Shown one piece after another: positions 36,501-48,646 of a stretch of DNA of 64,000 nucleotides (the first letter of the stretch is position 1; each line of letters opens with the position of its first letter). Origin of the DNA: Hyposmocoma kahamanoa (Eukaryota > Arthropoda > Insecta > Lepidoptera > Cosmopterigidae); NCBI RefSeq assembly GCF_003589595.1, contig NW_020654810.1, positions 13,512,753 through 13,576,752 on the forward strand, written 5' to 3'. Under the pieces are notes generated by a model. That model searched no databases, had not been told where the DNA came from, and saw nothing but the letters and a program-made list of their open reading frames with translations. The position numbers and the translations under genes are program-made.

Positions 36501-39500
36501 CGCATCACTTGGTGCAATGCCATGCTTACCAGATTCAACGAAGGGGCGTCAAATTTGGTGTGGGACACAGTAACAGGTGACGAAACATAGATTTATAAGT
36601 AGTTACGATCCCAAAACAAAGCAGCAATCGAGCGTATGGGTTTTTCGAGATGAGCCGAAACCAACCAAAGTGGCGCGCGTGCAAAGTACCTCTAAGCAGA
36701 TGATTGCTTCTTTTTTTAATAAAACTGGACACGTGGCTATTGGTGCTTTGGAGAATCGTTGTACCGTGAATAGTGATTGGTACACGACCATTTGTTTGCC
36801 GGAAGTTATTGGCAAACTCCGTAAAAATAACCGTAAACGCCGTATAATCTTGCACCGCTATAATGCCAGTTCTCACACGGCCAGACAGACAAATGAATTT
36901 TTGAAGGTGAACAACGTTGACCTTATGACCCATCCTGCGTACAGTCCCGTTCTGGTACCTTGTGACTTTTATTTGTTTCCAAAAATTAAGAACGCGGTCA
37001 ACGATTTTCATGATCTGAAGAGGCTTTCGAAGAGTATGAAAAATATGTTTCAGAGTTTATCACGGAGGAGTGGCATAAATGTTTTCTAAATTGGTTCATT
37101 CGTATGAAAAAGTGCATTAACGCTAACGGAGAATATTTTGAGAAACAATAAATTCATTTCTGACCATTTATAGTATTTTTTATTATTCATTCCGGAAACT
37201 TATAGTGCGCCCCACGTAAAATTAAAAAGACGTTAACTTCTAACCAAATATTATGCAATCCATACTAACCTCCGTTGTTTCCTGACGAGTATCCGCAATC
37301 CTGTGAATGATCGTTAGGTGAGATGTTGCCATTTTTGGCCTGTTTCTTGCTAGACTTTTTAGGCGAGTGACGTTTTGCTGAGTCGTCTAGACACGACGTG
37401 CAGCCATCTCCGCCAGTCTCGTAACACTGGTTGTAATCACGCGGCGAAAGCAGGTCGGTTGGTGTGTCTCGTTCTTCTAGTATACATTCTTCACATTGGC
37501 ATTTTTCTTCAGGTTCCTCTGAGTCCGCTTCCTACACACAGATGCAATATTTTAGTTGAGCACACAATAGGGTATTATGACTCAACATGTTTTATTGCTT
37601 TTTAACAAACTACTACTACTACTACTAAACGTATATATTACTTCTTCTTCACTGCGACTTCACAAACAAGTTAATGTTGTTTCAAATTGTATGACTGTTT
37701 TTTTTTATAATTTGTCGAAATTACAATATTGAAAAAAAAAATGCCTAAAGACAAACCTTGCATTTAGTCTCAACAACTTGCCGTTCCTTCTTCTTGCGCC
37801 TTTTCAATTTCTTTTGTTCCTTTCTCTGCTGCCGCGTGAGCTCTTCCTGTGTTATCTCGTCGTACAACAGTTGTAACTTAGAGACGCCGCTCTTCTGCTC
37901 GACGGCGGTCTCGAACTTGCGATAAAGCGCCTCCACCGTAACCGCCGCTAATGTCTGACACGTGCCTTCTTCCTCGCGCAGCCGGAGAGAGATACGCTGT
38001 AGCCGCTCGTATATACAGATGCCAAGACATATCAACACCTATAAGTATAGAAAATATGCTCATATATTATGTAGTAGTAGTTACGCTTAATTTTGCCTGA
38101 AAGTGTTCATTTTTATGTAAATATTGTCAACAAAACGGGTAACAAAATCGGCGATGATCGACATACGCTATTAATTTTGGCCGAGCCAAATGTCACCACC
38201 GTGTAGCGCTCATAGATTTGTATCTATATTAATATTCACTATAGAATCCAACAATGAATTAGGTAAATTCTGTATAAGGTTTTGATATAGGAATCAGTAG
38301 CATTTCTTTTACTTTAACAAAAGCAATAGTGGTATCAATATAGTTTGCGAGATTTTGTAACTAAAAATACACTCTATTGAGTGTATTGAATCGTTTTGCA
38401 ATGATTTAGTCAAAGGAAACAAAAAAAACCGGCACTCGCTTTCCTCATTCACACAATAGTTTCATTATGCTTTTTACAAATTGTAAAAAGCTTGAGATAG
38501 CAAAATATTTTTCAATATCTTTTTAATAAAAACAAATAAGAGTATAACACTTACACAAAGTAAAGACTTGACAAGAAATTTATTTATTGAAAATGTGTCT
38601 CGAGTTTTGTTCCATATTTTTCCACATTTTCTAATTTCAATAAAACATAAGCAAGGCACTTAAGGAAAACCTCAAGAATCTTTAGCCGTACTCATTGAAT
38701 TTGTTACATATTCATCATATGTAACCAATGTATGGAACAAATTCAATTTCATAAATCAATAAACATCTCGAGTACTTAGGTTTTCGCGATTGTTATAAAT
38801 AGAAATGACACTATTTTTCCGGATTTAAATCGCGTATATTTGTTATACGTAACGTCGGATTGTTTTCAAAAAACAAATATACGCGATTTAAATCCGGTAA
38901 AATAGTTTCATTTCCCATCAATAACTATCATTAGAAAAAAGAATATCACTAAAAGATTTCTTCCTTACCTCTTCCTGTGCAATTTCAAGAGTCTTGGCAT
39001 GCCTTTCACGATGGTTACCCAGTAGTTCCGGTTCGGCTCTAGTTATAAGTTGCTCGATATAGTCCGTTTTTGCTTGCAGATGTAGATGCTTGTCCAACAG
39101 GCATCTTTTAATGCCACTATATAGTGTTCCTACATAGCCTTTTTCTTTCTGGGGCTCTTTTTCTTCAACTAGTAGCTGATAAGCTCTTAAAACCTATTCA
39201 AACAGTTCAAAGTAAAGTTTTCGTACGTGCTATACGATGTATAAGTATAATTAATTAATTATATCACTATTCGACTTACATACTCGTAATTTAGTGTTAA
39301 TGTGAAATATATAGGTATTCATTCTTTTAATTTCATTGAGGTATTTAATGGATCCATCTCGAAAACCGCATCCGCGATAAGTAATAGTACCACGTTGATG
39401 TTGCGGTTTTATCAATTTATATTATACTATAGACACATTTGTACGTAAGTTACACATCGAAGAAAAACAGATCATTGTAATGTTAAACATTTTTCTCAAC

Positions 39501-42500
39501 TGTTAAATAATGTTAAATATTTACTAAATACATAAATGACGGACTACTGTTATCTAAATTATTTTTATTTAATCTTTACATTGTTTCTGCAGTAATAAAC
39601 GTTGTGGATAGCATATAACAGAAAGTTACTTTTCATAATACACAATCTCATTTTACTAAAATAATTTGTCACGTGTTACTGTAGACCAGCTGGTTGACCA
39701 CAGCTTACTCGATTGATTGTAATGCAATTATTATAAACGACGTATCACGAAAAAAACACCCTTTTAAACAAGCAACGCTATTCAACTGTGAAATTTCATG
39801 CAATAGTTTTCAGGTGATGCGTAGACAGTACATTAATCAACCAACAGGCGTAATTTATTTCATATAGTTATATTATACATAAATATAATAATATAGGGTT
39901 AATACAAATCTGCCCCCGTAGCATGGTTACGCATGATAGTCGCGACGCGCGCGATAAAATTGAAATAAGCGCGCGGTATTGGCTATCTAAATTAGATCTG
40001 ATTAAGACAGCCAATAGCGCGCGCTTATTCCAATTTTATCGCGACTATCATGCGTAGCCATGCTACGGGGGCTGATCATAACATAATTATAACTTTTTTA
40101 TTTAAAAAAAAACGACCTCAAAGTTCATGGAATTACTAGATGTAATTTGCCAAAATTTATTGAAATGGGTTACCGGAAAGTGCGCGAAACCGGATTCATC
40201 CCCTAGTTTGCCACCCATAGAGGTGGAATATTTTCTTCAAATTTAAATGGCACCAATACCGAGGTACTCTCTTTCCAACAATAAAGGAATCATCAAAATC
40301 GGTTCACAAATGCCAGAGTAATCGTGTAACATACACACAAAAAAAATATAGTTGAATTGAGAACCTCCTTTTTTGAAGTAAATAAAAAAACAGAAAAAGA
40401 GACTAATTCCATTCAGAAAGCAATATGCAACTGCTATAGTCGTACGCATTATTCGGTCTTAAAAAAAAAAGAAAATAACTACAACTTACCTTGGTTTTAC
40501 AGTCGGCACAGAAACGGTGTTTTCTTAGATAATTGTGAAGAGTGTCGTGTAGAGTGTTGAAATGTATTAGCGTGACATGCTCACGAGCAACGGACCGCAT
40601 GGCATCCCAGGCTGTACGCCAGGCCGCTCGTCCTCCCCACCCCCAGGCACCCCAGCCCCAAGCGCACGCGCCACTCGCCCCCCATCCCCGCGCACTACCT
40701 GCCTCCAGTGAGTGCAGAGTGCAGCGCTGCGACTTTTTCCATCGTGGCTGGCTTAGGATTAAACACTCTATTCCAGTACTGTAAGGACAATTTAAGGTTT
40801 CAAGTTATATCTTTCATACTATTGTACTGTTTAATCTCATATAACTAAGTCATAACGCTAACCTAAGACCTAACAGCCACATTGCCAAGCAGTAGCCTTT
40901 TAATTTCTCTACTATTAACTACCTACACTCAAAGAAACTTGCAATTGTTTCATTAACTGAAATAATTTTAGGATGATGTACTTCATTGTAATAGCATACT
41001 TTTTAAATTTATAAAATTTCATTTCTTCGTAAACAAATTATACATCAAATTAAAATTAAACATAATTAGCTCATTTGTTAAGGCAGGTTCTCTAAATAAA
41101 AATTAATATTAATTTAGGCGTTTTTGAGCACTTTGTTAATAGATATTTTTTGCTTATTTATCATTTAAAATAATCACACATATAAAAACATCTTACATAC
41201 CTAAAAGCTAAACATTACCAGAATTTTATTTTTCTCAATAGCTTACTAGTATAAAAAATGTATTTCATAAACAGCAAAATATTGGCTAAATTTGAAAACA
41301 TGATATTGTTGTTGGGCGTAATTTCTTTTTTATTTTTCATGTCAAATATTAGGCAATTCAAGCTTCAAATATAATTTCTAGACCCATTTTTAAATCATAA
41401 GACAATCATGGATTGTATTTTAGTTACAAATTATAAGATATAAGTATAATCATGGTTTGTCATATAATTATTTCTAGTAATTCTGTTTTTAGTGCCTACT
41501 CAAAAGTTTAGTGGACGTATGAGGTTGATGAATTTTAGTCAATAGCAATTTTGAAATTATATAAATTATTAAAGTTCTTGGGTGCTTGTCTTTTACTGTA
41601 GATTAGAAAATGGCAGATATATTAAGTTGAACAGACCAAAAACCCAGTTTTGAAATTACTAACACTAATAACAGTCAGGGCGCATGTCCACGCTAAGAAA
41701 AGTTGCCGGGTCTATGCAAGAATTCGTGTCTACACACGCACTGTGTACACTGCCTCAGTGCTGGACAAGAACAAAATCTTGTCCACCTCCGACATGACTC
41801 ACTCCACTGCTATTGTATAGGGCTGGATGAGGTGCATTGTCAGTCATTTGAGGTGCATTGTCAGTAAACGAACGCTTATGCGCGTGGCCGGGTGTTGCTT
41901 AGTAGTCAACATATACAACAACATATTTCTTCCCACAATTGGTAGTAAAACAACAGCTACCAAGAAGACTTGTAATGCACTGACACATTTTACCCTACAC
42001 ATGTCTGTCTGAAAGCATTTGTATGATGTACATACTCATTATTTTCTCATCTGCAACAGACACAACATGTTTTCGTAGCTAGATCCAACAAAGTTCTTGT
42101 TGTGTACAAGACCATTCTCGTCTCTTCTGAAGCAGACATGTCGAATTTCTTAGCGTGTACATGCGCCCTTAGAATGCTTACCTGTGACCATTGAGTAGAG
42201 TGGCAAGTGACTGTGGATGTGTTATTTTGTCTTCTTTAATAGTCATAATCTCATCCTGGGTTAGGACTAGAGGATCTAATGTGGGATGACCAGACTTACA
42301 TAACTGATAAAAGAGACGTTCCACACTGAAAAGTTAAACAATAATATAGGAATTTATGATTCAGTCACAAAAATTAATGTATTTATATTTGTAGTGTTTT
42401 GTATATAAAAATCCAAAGTACTTCTTCAGATGTACTACAAACTGCATTCCTACTGCAAAATATGCTGTAGCAGTTGAAATGCAATTAGGACATCTGCAAA

Positions 42501-43437
42501 CTGCCAGTGCAGTCTTCTTGAAGTTAATATGCAATTGACACAAATGCAAGCTGGCTGCACACTAGCTGTACTATAGCAGTCTATAACTGCGGTTACTGAA
42601 CATTTATTATTAAATAATGGTGATTTGAAAATCTTAATAAGGGAAATAATGTTCTGAAAACATTGCTCAAACAGTCTACCATAGATACCCAGAGTGGAGA
42701 TAATAAAAGGGATCTGTGTTAACAAAATTAATTTACTTCTTACTCTAAGCATGTTCAAAAAAATAAGTATGGTAAGTAAGTGAACATTATCTGCAAGATC
42801 TTACATCAACTTTTGCCTGGATAAGTTACTTATGTTATACAACATTTAATAAAAAATGTGATGACTGTAGTAGGAGAATCAAATGTACAAACCTTCTTCG
42901 ACAGCCAACACAAGGAATGCTTTGATTTAAAACGTTAATAATATCAGAAGCGTCGACTCTAAGCGCGGCTTTGAGCTCATCTGTAGTGAGGATCCTATAC
43001 TTGCGCATGAAATCTTCGAATTCACGTCCTTTCACTTGCGGGTTATCACAAATCAGCCCCATAGTGTTTAAATCCATAATCATCTGCAAAATGATGCGGA
43101 CCATTTGTCAACAAAGGAATAAATCCGCAAATAAGGTCAACTAGAAAACGTCATTGCCATTGGAGAAATCAATGAACTTGATACTAACAAAAATACCACT
43201 TTTTGGACATTCAAGCATGCAAACTATCTTCACGTGTTTATCCGTATATGTACAAGGCGTATTTCATAGGACTTTAACGTTAATAAAATTCTATGTTCGT
43301 GAATAATCTACGTTTGTGGTAATGTCAAAGTGCAGTAACCCACTTACGGTAAGATTTTCGTAGATAATTAACGGCAATTGCCGTCTTTTTATTACAGGCT
43401 CTTTTTCGCTGTTGTATATATCAACCAATTTCGCCAT
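33332..43437 (-). CDS. GGNBP2: gametogenetin-binding protein 2 homologue
   Basis: Conserved metazoan protein of poorly defined role; in vertebrates it is tied to germ-cell and placenta development. Nine exons on the minus strand: 43437-43348, 43083-42893, 42325-42182, 40778-40490, 39193-38969, 38038-37757, 37531-37270, 33938-33766 and 33517-33332. All are GT-AG with matching phases; the sum is 1842 nt, 613 residues. Landmarks in family order: MAKLVDIYN, IPCVGCRRSVERLFYQL, SQRCTLHSLE, YLRKHRFCADCKTKVLRAY, RERHAKTLEIAQEEVLICLG, a Lys/Arg-rich coiled stretch (QQRKEQKKLKRRKKKER), CGYSSGN, SPEGSEVACSEGFCNHE and, at the end, TCSSDEEED with EKRQELRQNLRQKFAQLC. Exon 4 carries an unusual Trp/Gly/Ala-rich insert. 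The gene appears intact, although the 3.3-kb intron before exon 8 holds three nested transposons. The exon 1 ATG lies about 7.9 kb from the divergent SBDS gene. Confidence 0.92.
33549..33583. repeat. (taa)n microsatellite
   Basis: About eleven uninterrupted trinucleotide copies in the last intron of GGNBP2. Confidence 0.95.
34045..36253 (-). mobile_element. 5'-truncated non-LTR retrotransposon (reverse transcriptase), interrupted
   Basis: Minus strand, in the same orientation as the host gene. From 36253: GVFCDLSKAFDCVHHDTL and SYLRGR, then a hAT-type insertion (35251-36077), then GVSQGSILGPFLFLIYINDLP, FADDTSLL (catalytic Asp pair) and a C-terminal segment (MTYGILLWGNAADINRIFVLQK). The 3' end carries AATAAAG and a ttgaatttgaattttgaattt run at about 34085-34050, a tail style of CR1/Jockey-like elements in moths. 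The 5' part is missing and a mariner relic abuts it. Frameshifts make it dead. Confidence 0.85.
35251..36077. mobile_element. hAT-type non-autonomous element filled with low-complexity repeats
   Basis: The 827-bp element has ends cagtgttgggc and gcccaacactg (11-bp perfect inverted repeat) and an exact 8-bp target duplication, accctacc, at 35243-35250 and 36078-36085. Inside, the flanks are caattg/aattaa repeats (35270-35400 and 35850-36060). The centre, about 35425-35845, is a G-rich minisatellite of ggttggggg/ccc units that turns into the inverted orientation near 35760. There is no transposase. It interrupts the reverse transcriptase. Confidence 0.9.
36254..37190 (+). pseudogene. mariner-type transposase, dead copy
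   Basis: The plus strand encodes a mariner transposase in two frames. The first piece (36402-36590) ends TVTGDET followed by TAG where Trp is expected. A frameshift leads to SYDPKTKQQSSVWVFRDEPK and on to SHTARQTNEFL and PCDFYLFP, with the last piece ending in a stop at 37087-37089. The first catalytic Asp (GDE) and third (PCD) remain, but the second is lost: HRYNASSHT in place of the usual HDNASSHT. The N-terminal DNA-binding part is incomplete. Terminal repeats could not be identified, so borders are approximate. Confidence 0.85.
38802..38914. mobile_element. 113-bp MITE in GGNBP2 intron
   Basis: The long arms gaaatgacactatttttccggatttaaatcgcgtatatttgtt and their inverted partner cover nearly the whole element; the core ccggatttaaatcgcgtatatttgtt arm is perfect. 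The loop is about 30 nt. No clear target duplication was found. Confidence 0.8.
39913..40071. mobile_element. 159-bp snap-back MITE in GGNBP2 intron
   Basis: It starts cccccgtagcatggttacgcatgatagtcgcg and ends with the inverted match ...cgcgactatcatgcgtagccatgctacggggg; arms of about 65 nt contain gcgcgc-rich parts. A possible 3-bp target duplication, ctg, flanks it (39910-39912 and 40072-40074), which would fit the PIF/Harbinger group. Confidence 0.85.
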
Positions 43438-45729
43438 TTTTTTGATTAATCACATAAAATTGCCGACAAAATACACAAATCTAACAAAATGACGGACAAC
43501 TTCTACAAGAAATACACGTCGTGTTGCGTCTTTGACTGATTATTTTTTAAATTCAGGGTTGCTATTTAATTTGAATAGTGAATTCAATCAATATAATACG
43601 AAATCGAATTAATTAAATTATAATTTTGTTAGATCTGCCATGTCAGACACAACGCAGAGAACATTAATGTGTATGTGGAAACCGCGAAAAGCCATAAAAG
43701 TCAAGAAAAAGAAAGAAATAAAGATACTTCCTATTAGTGTTGGGTTTGTCATTTTGAAGAAATTATATTTTCGGAAAAAAAATCGTATTTTTCCTTTGAG
43801 GATGGAAAATTTCCAACATTTCCACATTGACGTTGACACCTCAAGTCAGGATTTGAGCAGACTTGAGTATGATTTCAAGCACTGGAAATACGATCTTAAT
43901 GGCAAGGACTTCAGTATGATTTTTAGTGCTTTGAATCATAGTCAAGTCTTGACTTGAGCATTGAGTAGAGTTCTAAAAAGAATTATTTTACTGTATTGAA
44001 TGAAACGAATTGGAACAACAGAAGTTGATCGAATTTAATAAAATGTTAGTAACAATAATTTTATGAGAATGGATGAAATATAAAAACAACAATTTAAAGT
44101 AATAAAAAAGAAAGTATTTACAAAGGGTCAAACGTATTCATGAAAAAATTAAAGATTATATTAGACAGTATTAGGTTAATTATCTGTTTACAATATATTT
44201 GTTTAAACAAATAAATAACAATCGCTGGAGATTAAAAAGTGGACAATTGAAAAATAAATGATCGGGGTCACAGGGTTTGCAAGTTGCATTATTTACAATA
44301 TTAATATTATAAATATTAATTCCCTATTAATATAATAATTTTAACCCAAAAAGATGTGAAGGAATTATTCTATGTTTACAAGTCCGATATTTTTGCACTA
44401 GACTGAACGAACAAAAAATTATGGTGTAGGTAAGGGAAACAAAATAACTACATGCTTGTAATGCGTATAGTGTACATGCTACATATAATATGTATGTAGA
44501 TATTTTGTTTCCTTGTCAATCATTGACCTACCAACAAATGGACATCGTGTCTAATACAAAAACTACGAAAAAATGGTCCGAAATTAACCTATACAAACGT
44601 AGTGATATGTAATGAAATATAAAAAAACTAAAACATTCAATTTAAATTGTAACTAAATTAGTTTAATAATTTTAATTGTAACGTCATTGCAGTAATGCAA
44701 TGTGCCTAATTTTGCTTGCAATAATTTAAGGGCCCAAAAACACCATATTCAACTACTACTGAAAATTTAAGAAAATGCACCATATTCAGCTTCGACTGAA
44801 AATTACTTAAACACAAGAGTAATGGAGCAGCCTTTATTGTAAATATTAGTTAATTTTTATGTATATTAGTATGCCGAATTTTGTACAAATTTACTTAAAG
44901 AAATAATAAAGAGTTGGGCAGATACATACAAAAAAAATATTGCAAATGTGAAAATAATATTGTACGATGTTCCAACAAAACGTAAACTCAAATGTCCGTA
45001 ATTCCGAAAAGCAATTTATAATAAAACTGTTACGCTTTCAAGTAATTTTGATGCTTCTCACAAATACAAAATTAGCTTTTGTTTTGTAATATTCCTAAAA
45101 AAATACATTTGACATTATGAAAATTCGAGCTAACGTTATTTCGGGAAAATGTATTTTCTGACTTCCGATAAGCCCAAGCCGTAAAACGAATACAACACTA
45201 TATTGTTAATTATTGTTAACGTTTAATAAAAAATAAAAAAAACATTTTAAAAATAAGGTTAAAATCAAAGTGACTATAGTTTCTTTGTTGTAAATATTTC
45301 AATCGCTTGTGGTTCGAACAGGTTCAACAATTGAAAATTACTATGAAGTTTACAGAAGCTTCTTGAAATTGACTCGTATTCCAGAACTCTACTCAATGCT
45401 TAAGTCAGGATTTGGGTATGGTTTAAAGCACTCGAAATCATACTCAAGTCCCTGACATTAGGGTCGTATTTCCAATGCTTGTGTTTCCAGTGGGTATCTT
45501 TTGTGCATGCAATGTTTAGAAAAAGGACAGTTAGCTTTGATTATTTTGTTTGCTTTTGTAATTCGTAAATATACGATTAATTTATATATAAATTAAATAT
45601 TAAACAACTGTACAATATAACAATTTTAAATGATAACTATGATAACACAATTTATTTGTTTAATTAAAATATGATACGAAATCCTGTTTTCACACTTTAC
45701 TGCAGTAATTTTTACAAGTTATTATTATA
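43438..45729. other. intergenic repeats upstream of GGNBP2
   Basis: No supported gene. Contains the GGNBP2 promoter side (43438-43600), inverted repeat arms at 43886-43973 and 45395-45485 (agtatgatttcaagcact-type sequence), and at 44534-44727 the left half of the repeat seen whole at 20525-20797. The open frame at 43640-43957 reads through the first arm and is not credible. Confidence 0.5.
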
Positions 45730-46764
45730 CAGGGTGTAACAGCAAGGTGTAGTCATATTTGAAGGTCGGATTCAGTTAATGGTATGAAACTATTTAGCAA
45801 AGTTGTTTTAGTACAAACTACGTTATTTATGGAAATTTCGCCATGAACAGTTTCGATCAGCTGATGTCATTTAACGAAAATAAATAGTCACATCACATCT
45901 CTATTGAGTATCATAATACAACCAAATTACGTAACTTGAAAAAATTGTGAAATTCAGGCATGTTATTGTAAATGATAAAGTACTTAATGCCATATTCTTA
46001 TTACTATGTTATAATTTACTAAATTTATTATTATTTTATTCATGTAATATGCGTGTGAACATTTAATGAAAAATAAATATTATCGATTACTTTGCCAAAA
46101 TACACTAGTTCATAATAAAACTATTATTTAAAACTTAGTACATAATAACGTAATATGGTTTCGTTAACTTCATATCTTCAAACATACAAAATACACAAAT
46201 TTCCATTTAATATCCATTAATAAAACTAATGTCCTCTAAAAAACACATATTTAAAGTTATCTCTGTTTCTTTTTACCATACGCATTCATCTATTGTATTT
46301 TAATGAATGAAATTTGTCTCTTTCTATCCGTCGGTACTGTTCTAACGCATGGCGGAATCAGTCGGTATGTTTCTTCTAACGCATGACGCAATATGACGCA
46401 ATTATCCGACTAATACTTCGCACCCTTACAATGAAAGCGACCCAAATCAAAAAATTAAAAAATGAGTTTATACCGTAAAACCATCTTAAAAAAATATTTT
46501 GTTACATTAGTCACACTGTGGTGAAGATGAAATTGTGCAATTAAAGCTCGAATAGCACTGATTCATAAAGGTCCCTTTCATTTTGTTCTTTCAGTTTAAA
46601 AATTCTACTCCCGCGTCGAAATATTAACGCCGCATTTATTGTTGAATCTGCATTTGCAAAGACAACACGCTGCCACTGACGGATTAGCATTTGAGCCATT
46701 TTCGTTCCGAAAATCATATTCAAAAATCACTAGTAGCAGTAGAGCTCCTTGTGAGTTCGTCCAG

Positions 46765-46982
46765 GGTAGTACTGCCACATTACCGTGTTACAGTTTTGAA
46801 GGGTAAGGGTGCTGGTGAAATTACAGGCACATGGGACTTGTCAACTATGTCTCAGAGAGATGGACGCCGTAGCAGTAGCCTTCGAGCGGCAGTGCTACTG
46901 TTATGGACAGGCGTGACGCTTTCCACCGGGTACACGACTTGTTCGACACGTCGCTTAATATTTAAAAAAAAAAAATTTTTTT
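46765..46982 (+). mobile_element. retroelement-type repeat with A-rich tail (second copy)
   Basis: It matches 22160-22378 in order (gtgaaattacaggcacatgggac, ttatggacaggcgt, acgacttgtt) and ends in a poly(A) run. It lies inside the 5.1-kb transposon, so it inserted later. Confidence 0.65.
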
Positions 46983-48213
46983 AGTAACTTACTTTTTAAA
47001 GGGACTTACTTTTTTGTTTCGTGGACTTTCTTCTTTTTTAATTGTGAAACAGGGACCACAAAACAATATCAAGGGTTATGACATCTTGCTTAGCTGATGA
47101 ACATTAAAAAGACTTAATTCTTAATACGTTAAATGATAACAAAAAATCGTTAAAAAAAAGACCTATTGGCGACTAGTTTTTGTAAATTATGTTTTTAAAT
47201 TGTTGAACATTAAAATGATCAGAAACAATTTTCAGTTGTAAAGTTCCATTTTTCCTCATTATTTTCAAAGACTAATAAGGCCATCACCTTTAGTACTTCA
47301 AGAGTAGGTAATAAATAAAATAATATGAAAATATGAAAAAACTTGAAATCTTATTTTCTTTTTTATTCCCAAAAAGTTGAAATTTTGTATTGGGACACTT
47401 TCATCGTAAAGGTGCAACCTGAAGGTCGGTAAACGTCAAGAAATTAGTTTTGATCGTTGACCACGAATTAATTATTGTAATTTTAATTTAATTTAATTTT
47501 TTTTTTATGATTGATTTAGTGTCTGTTTAAGTATATCTAAATGTTTTAAAATGAATGTTGAGCACAGTAATAATTGGGCACAGATATGCCTGTTGTATTA
47601 ATTTTTAAGTGTTTTTATTTTCCTCACTTTCTGTGTCTGATGTCTGTACATTGTGCCATAAATAAAAAATAAAAAATAAAAATAAAATAAATTTTCATCA
47701 CTTGCTTGGAAATGAAAATATCGTGAGAAAACTTGGATTTCGGAGATAATTGCCGAAATCTTCAAAGATGCGAGAATGTCAAGTTTCCAACCAGTACTTA
47801 CTATGCAAGTGCAGTGGACTAAACCTTGTGCAAAAAATAGTACTTTACTAACTTACATACGTCTATTGCTGAGCGCACGTTTCTAACAACAGGCTTACGC
47901 TTAATTTGACTTATCTACACACGACAACTTTCTGGGTATGGGTTTATTACATGGTGAAATTGAAATAATTAATATCCGTTGAACCTATTAAGGTTCTTAC
48001 TTCCTAATAATATCTACTCATCTAAAGAAATATTTTAGAATAGTTTAAATTAGCAATAGTGTAAAACCATAAAAAATCTTACCTAAATAAACAAAGTATC
48101 AAGATTAGTCGCCTTGCGTACGCGATACGTAATCGTAGCGAAGTCGCAAGCCTTTGGCGGCAACTTTGGCGGCAAAAATATCACCTTTGATTTTCGCCGC
48201 CAGCATTTGATTT

Positions 48214-48646
48214 TATACATGGTGATGTGGATTAGTGGTTAATGTTAGACTCGTTTCGGAGGTCGTGGATTCGATTCTCATAGTTGACTGGCTCTATGGG
48301 GTAGTTGTTAGAGTGTTAGGTTTTCTTTGCGGATGTCGTAGATTTGATTCCCATAGTCGACTGCCTCCATAGTCTAGTGGTTAGAGCGTTAGGCTTTCTT
48401 TTCGGAAGTCGTGGATTTGATTCCCATAGTCGACTGCCTCTATGGTGTAGTGGTTAGAGTGTTAGGCTTTCGTTTCGGCGGTTGTGGATTTGATTCCCAT
48501 AGTCGACTGCCTCCATGGTGTAGTGGTTAGAGTGTTAGGCTTTCGTTTCGGAGGTCGTGGATTTGATTCCTATAGTCGACTGCCTCCATGGTGTAGTGGT
48601 TAGTGTGTTAGGCTTTCGTTTCGGACGTCGTGAGTTTCCGATGGGT
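48214..48646 (+). repeat. tandem array of six 73-bp tRNA-like units
   Basis: The boundary gactg[c/g]ctc recurs at 48286, 48359, 48432, 48505 and 48578 with exact 73-bp spacing and again at 48647 (69 bp). Each unit has a tRNA D-arm/A-box-like core (tggtgtagtggttagag) and a B-box-like ggatttgattcc about 40 nt on, as in a tRNA of normal length. Acceptor and anticodon stems do not pair well, so they are not functional tRNAs. Confidence 0.85.

Noticed and set aside
43640..43957. 105-codon open frame upstream of GGNBP2
   Set aside because: It runs through a repeat arm that has an inverted copy 1.5 kb away and has no recognisable domain.
48214..48646. CRISPR-like array
   Set aside because: Units are contiguous without unique spacers, and the DNA is clearly eukaryotic.
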